Below, one piece after another: positions 1 through 11,130 of a stretch of DNA of 64,000 bases. Origin of the DNA: Rattus norvegicus. Its lineage: Eukaryota; Chordata; Mammalia; Rodentia; Muridae. Under the pieces are notes generated by a model. The model was not told the origin of the DNA. It did not search any database and worked only from the letters and a program-made list of their open reading frames with translations. Location of the stretch: assembly GCF_036323735.1 (NCBI RefSeq), contig NC_086031.1, positions 44,687,225 to 44,751,224 of the forward strand. Reading direction: 5' to 3'. The position numbers and the translations under genes are program-made. The first letter of the stretch is position 1. Every line of letters begins with the position of its first letter.

Positions 1-2710
1 GAAGTTATGAACCAAATGGATTTAACAAATATTTATAGAACATTTAATCCTAAAACAAAAAAAAATATGCCTTCTTCTCCGCATGTCATGGTACCTTCTC
101 CAAAACTGACCATATCATTAAACAGGCCTCAACAGGTACAGAAAGATAGAAATAATCCCATGCGTCCTATCAGACCACCATGGGCTAAAACTGGTCTTCA
201 ATAACAATAAGGGAAGAACACCCACATATACATGGAAGTTGAACAATGCTCTACTCAATAATAACTTGGTCAAGGAAGAAAGAAAGAAATTAAAGACTTT
301 TTAGAATTTAATGAAAATAAAGGCACAACATACCCAAACTTATGGGACACGATGAAAGCTGTGCTAAGAGGACAACTCATAGCTCTGATTGCCTCCAAAA
401 AGAAACAGGAGAGAGTATACACTAGCAGCTTGATAGCACACCTAAAAGCACTCTAGAACAAAAAGAAGCAAATACACCCAGGAGGAGAAGGCAAGAAATA
501 AACTCAGGGCTGAAATCAATCAAGTAGAAACAAAAAAGACTATACAAAGAATCAACAAAACCAGAAACTGGTTCTTTGAGAAAATCAACAAGATAGATAA
601 ACCCTTAGCCAGACTAACCAGAGGGCACAGAATATTCAACTTAACAAAATCAGAAATGAAAAGGAAGACGTAACAACAGAATCTGAGGAAAACAAAACAA
701 AACAAAACAAAAAAATCAGATCCTACTACAAAAGCCTTTATTCAACAAAACTGGAAAATCTGGATGAAATGTGAAATGGACAATTTTCTAAATAGATACC
801 AGGTGCCAAAGTTAAATTGGGATCAGATAAACCATCTAAACAGTCCCAAAACTCCTAAAGAAATAGAAGCAGTCATTAAAAGTCTCCCAACCAAAAAAAA
901 GCCCAGGACTAGATAGGTTTAATGCAGAATTCTATCAGACCTTCATAGAAGACCTCATACCAATACTGTCCAAACTATTCCACAAAATAGAAACAGAAGG
1001 AACACTACCCAATTCCTTCTATGAAGCCACAATTATGCTTATACCTAAACCACACAAAGACCCAACGAAGAAAGAAAAGTTCCAATCAATTTCCCTTATG
1101 AATATCAAAGCAAAAATACTCAATAAAATCCTCACAAACTGAATCCAAGAACATATCAAAACAATCATCCATCATGATCAAATAGGCTTCATCCCAGGGA
1201 TCCAGGGATGGTTCAATATACAGAAATTCATCAACATAATCTACTATATAATCAAATTGAAGGGAAAAAACCACACGATCATCTCATTAGATGCTGAGAA
1301 AGCATCTGGCAAAATTCAACACCCCTTCATGTTAAAAGTCTTGGAAAGATCAGGAATTCAAGCCCCATACCTAAACATAGTAAAAGCAAGCAATATACAG
1401 CAAACCAGTAGCCAACATCAAACTAAATGGAGAGAAACCTGAAGCAATTCCACTAAAATAAGTGACTAGACAAGGCTGTCCATTGTCTCCCTACTTATTC
1501 AACATAGGACTCAAAGTCCTAGCCAGACAATTAAAGGAGGTCAAAAGGATACAAATGGGAAAGGAAGAAGTCAAAATATCACTATTGGCAAATGATATGA
1601 TAGTACACGTAAGTGACCCCAAAAGTTCCACCAGAGAACTACTAGGCCTGATAAACAACTTCAGCAAAGTGGCTGGATATAAAATTAATTCAAATCAGTA
1701 GCCTTTCTCTACTCAAAGGATAAACAGGCTGAGAAAGAAATTATAGAAATGACACCCTTCACAATAGTCACAAATAACATAAAATACCTCGGTGTGACTC
1801 TAGCCAAGCAAGAAAGATCTATATGACAAGAACTTCGACTCTTTGAAGAAAGAAATTGAAGATCTCAGAAGATGGAAAATTCTCCCATGCTCATGGATTG
1901 GCAGGATTTATATAGTAAAAATGGCCATTTTGCCAAAAGCAGTCTACAGGTTCAATGCAATTCTCATCAAAATTTCGAACTCAATTCTTCATAGAGTTAG
2001 AAAGAGCAATTTGCAAATTCATTTGGAATAACCAAAAAAAAAAAAAACAGGATAACAAAAACTATCATCAACAATAAAAGAACTTCTGGGGGAATCACCA
2101 TCCCTGACTTCAAGCAATATTGCAGAGCAATAGTAATAAAAACTGTATGGTATTGGTAAAGAGACAGGCAGGTAGATCATTGAAGACCCAGAAATGAACC
2201 CACACACCTATAGTCACTTGATCTTTGACAAAAGAGCTAAAACCATAGAGTGGAAAAAATATAACATTTTTGACAAATACAGAGGCGAACACTAGCAGCA
2301 ATCCAGTGAACTGTGAATGGGCTCCCTGTTGGAGGAGTTAGAGAAAGGACTGAACCCCATAAGAACATCAGTACTGTGCATCCAGAGCTCCCAAGGACTA
2401 AACCACCACCCAAAGAGTACACATGAACAGACCCATGGCTCCAGTTGCATATGTAGCAGAGGACGGCCTTGTTGTGCACCGATGCAAGGAGAAGCCCTTG
2501 GTCCTGCCAAGGCTGGAACCCCCAGTGTAGGGGAATATCAGGGCAGGGAGGTGGGAAGGGGTATGTGGCTGGGGAGGGAGAACAGCCTCATAGAAGAGGG
2601 GGAGAGGTGTGATAGGGTGTTTATGGAGAGGAAATTTGGAAAGGGGATAACCTTTGAAATGTAAATTAAAAAATGTCCAATAAAAAAGAAATGCCAGTCA
2701 TAAAAAAAAG
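1..2710 (+). mobile_element. L1 copy A, decayed LINE-1, 5' end outside window
   Basis: This is a LINE-1 in plus orientation. It enters the window inside the ORF2 endonuclease domain, as its first bases align with about position 7705 of the L1 at 5335-10770, and it runs through reverse transcriptase into the 3' UTR and a broken A-rich tail near 2690-2710. The reading frame is destroyed by many stops and small indels, so only pieces such as 1257-1442, 1462-1701 and 1843-2031 remain open. The catalytic FADD motif of reverse transcriptase is changed to L-A-N-D at 1585-1596. At about 2273 the late ORF2 sequence jumps directly into the 3' UTR, so the C-terminal third of ORF2 is missing. It is clearly older than the copy at 5335-10770 and cannot move. 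Confidence 0.93.
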
Positions 2711-4442
2711 AGTACCCATAGTCTATAACAGTCTTAATGTTAAAAGTCCAAATTTCAGTCTCCTCTGAGATTCATCCAATCACTTAACTGTAATCGCCTA
2801 TAAAATCAAAATATATATTACATACCTCCAACATCATAAAATATACTTTACTATTCCAAAAAAGTCACAGTGAGGAAATACTGGGACAAAGCAAGACCAA
2901 AAACGATCGGAACAAACTCTAAACTTGGTCTCCATGTCCAAAGTCAAAGCATTCTTCAGGTCTTCAACTCTTTTCATCTTTGTTAACTGCTGTTTTGGCA
3001 GATCTGGCATTCAGCAGCAACAAACATCGTTCTCTTGGGCTGGTTCAACTCCCTATTGGTAGCTTTCCTTTGCAGGTATCCCATAGTTCTGGTATCTCAA
3101 ACATCTTGGGATTTCCAAGGTAACTTCAATGTTACAGCTTCTCGTTCCAGTATCTGGAATCCATACATGATTTTCTGAACTTATCTAAAGAGCTTGAGTC
3201 ACTTCTATAACTCTGCCCTCTGTAGAACTCGAGGCTCTGGTGGATCCACTCCACTGCTGCTGCTATTTTTGGTGGTCATCCCATGAAACTAGCATCTCTA
3301 ATACACTGGGGTTTTTTCATTGCAATTAGGCTTCACCAACAGCCTCTCATAGGCCCAACTTCTTTGCCTGACCCCTTCAGTCCTGGGCCATGAAATCCAG
3401 CTGAGGCTACACCTTCACCAGTGGTGTTCTGGCCTCTCACAGTACCAAGTCCCAGCTGCTCTTTATGACCCCTTCATGCCTTCAAAACACCACCACCTGG
3501 GTGATTCTTACTCATTATCAAGTCCAGATGCATCACATGGCTTTATCTCTGGAACATAGCTTCTTTGTCCTCTCAGAAAACACTTCCCAGATTTCAACTC
3601 AGAAATGCCGGTCATTTCTTAATTTCTTGCCTCCAGCTAACCAGCAACAATTGTCCAAATAGTCCTTTCTATTCTTGATTCTAAAAAGTTAGAGCCACAT
3701 GGCCAAAGCTGCAGAGTTTTGCTACTTGCTGGAGCTGGAATATGGTCCCTTTGTTCTATTACATTATTACCAGCTTTCTGTTTTCCAACTGCCTAAGCTT
3801 GGCTGTCCTGGAACTTGCTCTGTAGATTGAACTTAGAGACCTGCAGCATGGCTCCGTCTCCTGAATGCTGCATACCACCATATTTGGGCTTAAGCTTTTC
3901 TTTATCTGGAAATTGCTCTCTACCAGGCTTGCTTTGAACTCAGGGGTCTCCTTGCCTCTGTCTCCTGGGATTAAAGGCATGTACCAACATGCCTGGGCCT
4001 AAACTTTTCATGGTCACTATGCCTTCCAGCTTCAAGCTTGTGCCTTCCATTTTCCAGATTGTAGTTCATTTCAGATTAAAAGACCAAATAGAAACTATAA
4101 CCAGGTAACAACGCCTAGCATAATATAACAATCCTTTGTTCAACTGCAAACACATAAACAATAAGCTTAACTGGGTGGGATCTTGTTTGCTATAAAGCAC
4201 TCCCTTAATTCCATTTAATAACGTTGAGCATGGTATTAAGCTCCCTTCTACTTCTTGGTGCCCCTTTACTTTATGAACAATACATTTTGTATTTTTCCTT
4301 TCTCAGTTTGTTCCTTTTCATTAAAATACTCTTCATAAGAGGGAACTTTAGTAACCAAACAACAGAATTTATACCAGGCTGTTTTGAGTCTTCCTTTATT
4401 GAAGCAATTAATCTAAATCTCTTCACCTAAGCTTCGGACTCT
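2711..4442. repeat. Unassigned rodent interspersed repeat region with a B1-like minus-strand piece
   Basis: This stretch lies between two L1 remnants. It has no supportable coding sequence; its short ORFs lack any recognisable motif. It has the look of a dispersed rodent repeat of medium length. The part near 3775-3995 contains two segments that match the reverse complement of B1, with an interruption between them. I could not name the family from memory with confidence. Confidence 0.45.
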
Positions 4443-5334
4443 TTGGACAATGGCAAAAAACAGCCATGTTCTTCACTGAAATATCACAAGAAGTCTGCAG
4501 GAGGAGGTACTGATATTAAGGTCTGGTTTGCTAATTGGTTCTTGATCCTGTCAATAAAGAAGACCTGGAGCCAATTGCTGGACAGAAGGGACAGGTGGGA
4601 TCCAGGAGGAAAAAGAAGACATGGGGAAAGAGAGGGGAATTTTCAGATAGACTTTGGAAGGGGAAGCACGAAACAATCATATTTGATCTCAGGGAAGGTT
4701 GCTTCTGTCCTTCTTAAAAGGGGAAACAAAAAAATATTAATAGGAGGAAATATAGAGACAAAGTTTGGAACAGAAACTGAAGGAAAGGCCATCCAGAGAC
4801 TGCCCCACCTGGGGATCCTGCCCATACACATACAGCCACCAAACCCAGACAATATGCTGATGTCAAGAAGTGCATGCTGACAGGAGCCTGATATAGCTGT
4901 CCCCTGAGAGGCTCTGCCAGAGCCTGACAAATACAGAGGCGGAGGCTCGCAGCCAACCATTGAATTGAGAATGTGGTCCCCATTGGAGGAGTTAGAGAAA
5001 GGACTGAAGGAGCTGAAGGGGTTTGCAACCCCATAAGAACAATACCAACCAACCAGAGCTCCCAGGGACTAAACCACCATCCAAAGAGCACACATGGACA
5101 GACCTATAGCTCCAGCTGCATATGTAGCAAAGGACGGCTTTGTTGGGCACCAATAGGAGGAGAAGCCCTTCTTAGTCCTGCCAAGGCTCAACCCCCCAAG
5201 GGAATGTCAGGGCGGGGAGGTGGGAAGGGGTGGGTGGTTGGGTGGGGGAACACCCTCATAGAAGAAGGGGGAAATGGGATAGGAAATTGGAAAAGGGGAT
5301 AACATTTGACATGTAAATAAAAATATATCCCATT
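4443..5334 (+). mobile_element. L1 copy B, 3' UTR fragment (tail continues at 10787)
   Basis: From about 4690 this is the 3' UTR of a rodent L1, with the same landmarks as the 3' UTRs of copies A and C: the 'aaatacagaggcg' segment near 4928 and the G-rich block near 5200-5260. It ends in an AATAAAA-type tail. The part 4443-4690 is less certain and may be another repeat. Its A-tail was split by insertion of the L1 at 5335-10770. The first half ends with the target duplicate at 5319-5334, and the remaining A10 tail is at 10787-10796. The open frame at 4443-4880 lies in non-coding 3' UTR and is not a gene. Confidence 0.85.
5319..5334 (+). repeat. Target-site duplication, left copy, of L1 copy C
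   Basis: The 16-base sequence AAAAATATATCCCATT is repeated exactly at 10771-10786, on the far side of L1 copy C. On the bottom strand the inferred nick is TTTTT/AT, close to the usual L1 endonuclease preference TTTT/AA. Confidence 0.92.
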
Positions 5335-6033
5335 GAGACCCTGTGGAAAAGAGACCTCACCGCCTGGTCAGGTGGGCACTCCTAAGGCTGCAGAGCGGAA
5401 GAGACCACCAACACTGCCCACCCCTGCCCACATCCCTGGCCCAAGAGGAAACTGTATAAGGCCTCTGGGCTCCCGTGGGGGAGGGCCCAGGAGCGGCAGG
5501 ACCCCTGCCTGAGACACTGCCAGAACCTGAAGGAAACAGACCGGATAAACAGTTCTCTGCACCCAAATCCCGTAAGAGGGAGAGCTAAACCCTCAGAGAG
5601 GCAGACACGCCTGGGAAACCAGAAGAGACTGCACTCTGCATACACATCTCGGACGCCAGAGGAAAACACCAAAGGCCATCTGGAACCCTGGTGCACTGAA
5701 GCTCCCGGAAGGGGCGGCGCATATCTTCCTGGTTGCTGCCACTGCAGAGAGCCCTTGGGCAGCACCCCACGAGCGAACTTGAGCCTCGGGACCACAGGTA
5801 AGACCAACCGTTCTGCTGCAAGAAAGCTGCGTGGTGAACTCAAGACACAGGCCCACAGGAACAGCTGAAGACCTGTAGAGAGGAAAACTACACGCCCGAA
5901 AGCAAAACACTCTGTCCCCATAACTGACTGAAAGAGAGGAAAACAGGTCTACAGCACTCCTAACACAGAGGCTTATAGGACAGTCTAGCCACTGTCAGAA
6001 ATAGCAGGACAAAGTAACACTAGAGATAATCTG
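5335..6033 (+). promoter_or_regulatory. L1 copy C 5' UTR with internal promoter
   Basis: This is a GC-rich leader of about 700 bases before ORF1. By analogy with other rodent L1s it carries the internal RNA polymerase II promoter; this is knowledge of the family, not seen directly. It starts immediately after the left target duplicate, so the 5' end looks complete or only slightly truncated. The antisense strand is open for 179 codons (5382-5921), discussed in the findings. Confidence 0.75.
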
Positions 6034-7131
6034 ATGGTGAGAGGCAAGCGCAGGAACCCAAGCAACAGAAACCAAGACTACATGGCATCATCGGAGCCCA
6101 ATTCTCCCACCAAAACAAACATGGAATATCCAAACACACCAGAAAGGCAAGATCTAGTTTCAAAATCATATTTGATCATGATGCTGGAGGACTTCAAGAA
6201 AGACATGAAGAACTCCCTTAGGGAAACACAGGAAAACATTAATAAACAAGTAGAAGCCTACAGAGAGGAATCGCAAAAATCCCTGAAAGAATCGCAAAAA
6301 TCCCAGAAAGAATTCCAGGGAAACACAATCAAACAGTTGAAGGAACTAAAAATGGAAATAGAAGCAATCAAGAAAGAACACATGGAAACAACCCTGGATA
6401 TAGAAAACCAAAAGAAGATACAAGGAGCTGTAGATACAAGCCTCACCAACAGAATACAAGAGATGGAAGAGAGAATCTCATGAGCAGAAGATTCCATAGA
6501 AATCATTGACTCAACTGTCAAAGATAATGTAAAGCGGAATAAGCTACTGGTCCAAAACATACAGGAAATCCAGGACTCAATGAGAAGATCAAACCTAAGG
6601 ATAATAGGTATAGAAGAGAGTGAAGACTCCCAGCTCAAAGGACCAGTAAATATCTTCAACAAAATCATAGAAGAAAACTTCCCTAACCTAAAAAAAGAGA
6701 TACCCATAGGCATACAAGAAGCCTACAGAACTCCAAATAGATTGGACCAGAAAAGAAACACCTCCCGTCACATAATTGTCAAAACACCAAACGCACAAAA
6801 TAAAGAAAGAATATTAAAAGCAGTAATGGAAAAAGGTCAAGTAACATATAAAGGCAGACCTATCAGAATCACACCAGACTTTTCGCCAGAAACTATGAAG
6901 ACCAGAAGATCCTGGACTGATGTCATACAGACCCTAAGAGAACACAAATGCCAGCCCAGGTTACTGTATCCTGCAAAACTCTCAATTAACATAGATGGAG
7001 AAAACAAGATATTCCATGACAAAACCAAATTTACACAATATCTTTCTACAAATCCAGCACTACAAAGGATAATAAATGGTAAAGCCCAACATAAGGAGGC
7101 AAGCTATACCCTAGAAGAAGCAAGAAACTAA
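6034..7131 (+). pseudogene. L1 ORF1 (RNA-binding chaperone), single nonsense codon
   Basis: ORF1 proteins are trimeric RNA-binding chaperones that coat L1 RNA in cytoplasmic particles. The frame runs 366 codons from ATG at 6034 to the stop at 7129-7131. It is interrupted only by TGA at 6481-6483, and the same frame continues cleanly on the far side. The N-terminal half is Lys/Glu/Gln-rich and coiled-coil-like. It contains a 21-base tandem duplication at 6268-6309, in the region known in rodent L1s to vary in length. The C-terminal half carries the conserved RNA-recognition and C-terminal domains (for example RRSNLRIIGIEE near residues 183-194 and the TRRSWTDV segment). The nonsense codon would truncate the product after 149 residues, before RNA binding. 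Confidence 0.93.
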
Positions 7132-7190
7132 TCGTCTTGGCAACAAAACAAAGAGAATGAAAGCACACAAACATAACCTCATATCCAAAT

Positions 7191-10030
7191 ATGAATATAA
7201 CGGGAAGCAATAATCACTATTCCTTAATATCTCTCAACATCAATGGCCTCAACTCCCCAATAAAAAGACATAGATTAACAAACTGGATACGGAACGAGGA
7301 CCCTGCATTCTGCTGCCTACAGGAAACACACCTCAGAGACAAAGACAGACATTACCTCAGAGTGAAAGGCTGGAAAACAACTTTCCAAGCAAATGGTCAG
7401 AAGAAGCAAGCTGGAGTAGCCATTCTAATATCAAATAAAATCAATTTTCAACTAAAAGTCATCAAAAAAGATAAGGAAGGACACTTCATATTCATCAAAG
7501 GAAAAATCCACCAAGATGAACTCTCAATCCTAAATATCTATGCCCCAAATACAAGGGCACCTACATATGCAAAAGAAACCTTACTAGAGCTCAAAACACA
7601 CATTGCACCTCACACAATAATAGTGGGAGATTTCAACACCCCACTCTCATCAATGGACAGATCATGGAAACAGAAATTAAACAGAGATGTAGACAGACTA
7701 AGAGAAGTCATGAGCCAAATGGACTTAACGGATATTTATAGAACATTCTATCCTAAAGCAAAAGGATATACCTTCTTCTCAGCTCCTCATGGTACTTTCT
7801 CCAAAATTGACCATATAATTGGTCAAAAAACGGGCCTCAACAGGTACAGAAAGATAGAAATAATCCCATGCGTGCTATCGGACTACCACGGCCTAAAACT
7901 GGTCTTCAATAACAATCAAGGAAGAATGCCCACATATACGTGGAAATTGAACAATGCTCTACTCAATGATAACCTGGCCAAGGAAGAAAGAAAGAAAGAA
8001 ATTAAAAACTTTTTAGAATTTAATGAAAATGAAGATACAACATACCCAAACTTATGGGACACAATGAAAGCTGTGCTAAGAGGAAAACTCATAGCGCTGA
8101 GTGCCTGCAGAAAGAAACAGGAAAGAGCATATGTCAGCAGCTTGACAGCACACCTAAAAGCTCTAGAACAAAAAGAAGCAAATACACCCAGGAGGAGTAG
8201 AAGGCAGGAAATAATCAAACTCAGAGCTGAAATCAACCAAGTAGAAACAAAAAGGACCATAGAAAGAATCAACAGAACCAAAAGTTGGTTCTTTGAGAAA
8301 ATCAACAAGATAGATAAACCCTTAGCCAGACTAACGAGAGGACACAGAGAGTGCGTCCAAATTAACAAATTCAGAAATGAAAAGGGAGACATAACAACAG
8401 ATTCAGAGGAAATTCAAAAAAATCATCAGATCTTACTATAAAAACCTATATTCAACAAAACTTGAAAATCTTCAGGAAATGGACAATTTCCTAGACAGAT
8501 ACCAGGTACCGAAGTTAAATCAGGAACAGATAAACCAGTTAAACAACCCCATAACTCCTAAGGAAATAGAAGCAGTCATTAAAGGTCTCCCAACCAAAAA
8601 GAGCCCAGGTCCAGACGGGTTTAGTGCAGAATTCTATCAAACCTTCAGAGAAGACCTCATACCAATATTATCCAAACTATTCCACAAAATTGAAACAGAT
8701 GGATCACTACCGAATACCTTCTACAAAGCCACAATTACTCTTCTACCTAAACCACACAAAGACACAACAAAGAAAGAGAACTTCAGACCAATTTCCCTTA
8801 TGAATATCGACGCAAAAATAGTCAACAAAATTCTGGCAAACCGAATCCAAGAGCACATCAAAACAATCATCCACCATGACCAAGTAGGCTTCATCCCAGG
8901 CATGCAGGGATGGTTTAATATACGGAAAACCATCAACGTGATCCATTATATAAACAAACTGAAAGAACAAAACCACATGATCATTTCATTAGACGCTGAG
9001 AAAGCATTTGACAAAATTCAACACCCCTTCATGATAAAAGTCCTGGAAAGAATAGGAATTCAAGGCCCATACCTGAACATAGTAAAAGCCATATACAGCA
9101 AACCAATTGCTAACATTAAACTAAATGGAGAGAAACTTGAAGCAATCCCACTAAAATCAGGGACTAGACAAGGCTGCCCACTCTCTCCCTACTTATTCAA
9201 TATAGTTCTTGAAGTTCTAGCCAGAGCAATCAGACAACAAAAGGAGGTCAAGGGGATAGAGATCGGAAAAGAAGAAGTCAAAATATCACTATTTGCAGAT
9301 GATATGATAGTATATTTAAGTGATCCCAAAAGTTCCACCAGAGAACTACTAAAGCTGATAAACAACTTCAGCAAAGTGGCTGGGTATAAAATTAACTCAA
9401 ATAAATCAGTTGCCTTCCTCTATACAAAAGAAAAACAAGCCGAGAAAGAAATTAGGGAAACGACACCCTTCATAATAGACCCAAATAATATAAAGTACCT
9501 CTTTAGTCATAAGGGAAATGCAAATCAAAACAACCCTGAGATTTCACCTCACACCAGTGAGAATGGCTAAGATCAAAAACTCAGGGGACAGCAGATGCTG
9601 GCGAGGATGTGGAGAAAGAGGAACACTCCTCCATTGTTGGTGGGATTGCAAACTGGTACAACCATTCTGGAAATCAGTCTGGAGGATCCTCAGAAAATTG
9701 GACATTGAACTGCCTGAGGATCCAGCTATACCTCTCTTGGGCATATACCCAAAAGATGCCCCAACATATAAAAAAGACACGTGCTCCACTATGTTCATTG
9801 CAGCCTTATTTATAATAGCCAGAAGCTGGAAAGAACCCAGATGCCCTTCAACAGAGGAATGGAAACAGAAAATGTGGTCCATCTACACAATGGAATATTA
9901 CTCAGCTATCAAAAACGAGTTTATGAAATTCGTAGGCAAATGGTTGGAACTGGAAAACATCATCCTGAGTGAGCTAACCCAATCACAGAAAGACATACAT
10001 GGTATGCACTCATTGATAAGTGGCTATTAG
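7191..10030 (+). pseudogene. L1 ORF2 (endonuclease / reverse transcriptase), frameshifted and internally deleted
   Basis: ORF2 nicks target DNA and reverse-transcribes L1 RNA. The first open part, 7191-8441, is the apurinic-type endonuclease domain, with visible ETH (Glu45), GDFN (Asp147, Asn149) and SKIDH (Asp207, His208) motifs. The late SDHH motif reads SDYH (tyrosine codon 7884-7886), whereas copy A in this window keeps D-H-H. A seventh A in the run at 8416-8422 shifts the frame. The RT domain continues in the new frame from 8479, with an intact FADD at 9292-9303. At about 9500 the sequence jumps to the C-terminal region (open 9518-10030), which keeps the Cys-rich CWRGCGERGTLLHCWWDC-type segment. 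About 945 codons remain, against nearly 1280 in intact rodent elements, so roughly 1 kb is lost. Confidence 0.93.
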
Positions 10031-10770
10031 CCCAAATGCTTGAATTACCCTAGATGCCTAGAACAAATGAAACTCAAGACGGATGATCAAAACGTGAATG
10101 CTTCACTCCTTCTTTAAAAGGGGAACAAGAATACCCTTGGCAGGGAAGAGAGAGGCAAAGATTAAAACAGAGACTGAAGGAACACCCATTCAGAGCCTGC
10201 CCCACATGTGGCCCATACATATACAGCCACCCAATTAGACAAGATGGATGAAGCAAAGAAGTGCAGACCGACAGGAGCCGGATGTAGATCGCTCCTGAGA
10301 GACACAGCCAGAATACAGCAAATACAGAGGCGAATACCAGCAGCAAACCACTGAATTGAGAATAGAACCCCCGTTGAAGGAATCAGAGAAAGAACTGGAA
10401 GATCTTGAAGGGGCTCGAGACCCCATGTGTACAACAATGCTAAGCAACCAGAGCTTCCAGGGACTAAGCCACTAACTAAAGACTATACATGGACTGACCC
10501 TGGACTCTGACCTCATAGGTAGCAATGAATATCCTAGTAAGAGCACCAGTGGAAGGGGAAGCCCTGGGTCCTGCTAAGACTGAACCCCCAGTGAACTAGA
10601 CTGGTGGGGGGAGGGCGGCAATGGGGGGAGGGTTGGGAGGGGAACACCCATAAGGAAGGGGAGGGGGGAGGGGGATGTTTGCCCAGATACTGGGAAAGGG
10701 AATAACACTCGAAATGTATATAAGAAATACTCAAGTTAATAATAAAAAAGAAAAAGAAAAAAAAAAGAAA
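10031..10770 (+). repeat. L1 copy C 3' UTR, G-rich polypurine tract and A-rich tail
   Basis: Non-coding 3' end of the L1. It includes a strongly G-rich purine block at about 10598-10677 with several runs of four to six Gs, typical of rodent L1 3' UTRs and able in principle to form G-quadruplexes. The A-rich tail with G interruptions lies at about 10740-10770. The right target duplicate follows directly. Confidence 0.88.
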
Positions 10771-10786
10771 AAAAATATATCCCATT
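10771..10786 (+). repeat. Target-site duplication, right copy, of L1 copy C
   Basis: Exact 16-base repeat of 5319-5334. It is followed by A10 at 10787-10796, which is the original tail of L1 copy B. Confidence 0.92.
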
Positions 10787-10796
10787 AAAAAAAAAA

Positions 10797-11130
10797 TCTT
10801 GGGGAAGCTAGAACCGGCAGCCTCCACCACCAGATAGCCAAGGAGATCAGTGGAGGCTAGCTGATTTGAGCCATTAAGCTTAGGGCAGGAGAAGAGATGG
10901 GGATACTAAATTACTAAGGGAATACATTTCCAGGCGGGAGGTATTTGAGCTCAGCAATTGTAAAGTAATAAAAGCTGTCTGGGTGTTTTTCATCTGTTGA
11001 GCAAAGGTGGTGAGAGAGGGAAACTGGGTAGGTGCTGGGCACTTGGTGAAAATAAACTGATGGACAAAAGGGAACCGGGAGGGGCCAGAGCACTGGCAGC
11101 AGCTCCCGGGAAAGGAGGTAGTATTTTTTA
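10797..11130. other. Unassigned sequence, possibly LTR-like repeat remnant
   Basis: No gene is seen. The stretch has a purine-rich centre and an AATAAAA-like motif near 10966, which could belong to an old LTR, but there is no clear boundary or duplication. Family not recognised. Confidence 0.3.

Larger units (their letters stand above)
5335..10770 (+). mobile_element. L1 copy C, near full-length rat LINE-1, inactive, inserted into L1 copy B
   Basis: This is a plus-oriented L1 with a GC-rich 5' UTR (5335-6033), ORF1 (6034-7131), a short inter-ORF spacer, ORF2 (7191-10030), a 3' UTR with a G-rich polypurine block and an A-rich tail. It is flanked by a perfect 16-bp target-site duplication. It is inactive. 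ORF1 has one nonsense codon. ORF2 has an extra A in an A-run at 8416-8422, an endonuclease substitution at 7884-7886 and a deletion of roughly 1 kb at about 9500. The good preservation of the remaining sequence argues for a fairly recent insertion. Confidence 0.96.

Noticed and set aside
2317..2664. 115-codon open frame
   Set aside because: It is L1 3' UTR, also open by chance in copies B and D.
4443..4880. 145-codon open frame
   Set aside because: Lies mostly in the 3' UTR of an L1; no protein family resemblance.
5593..5910. Additional antisense frames in the L1 5' UTR
   Set aside because: Several overlapping frames are open here because of GC content. Only the longest (5382-5921) is worth testing.
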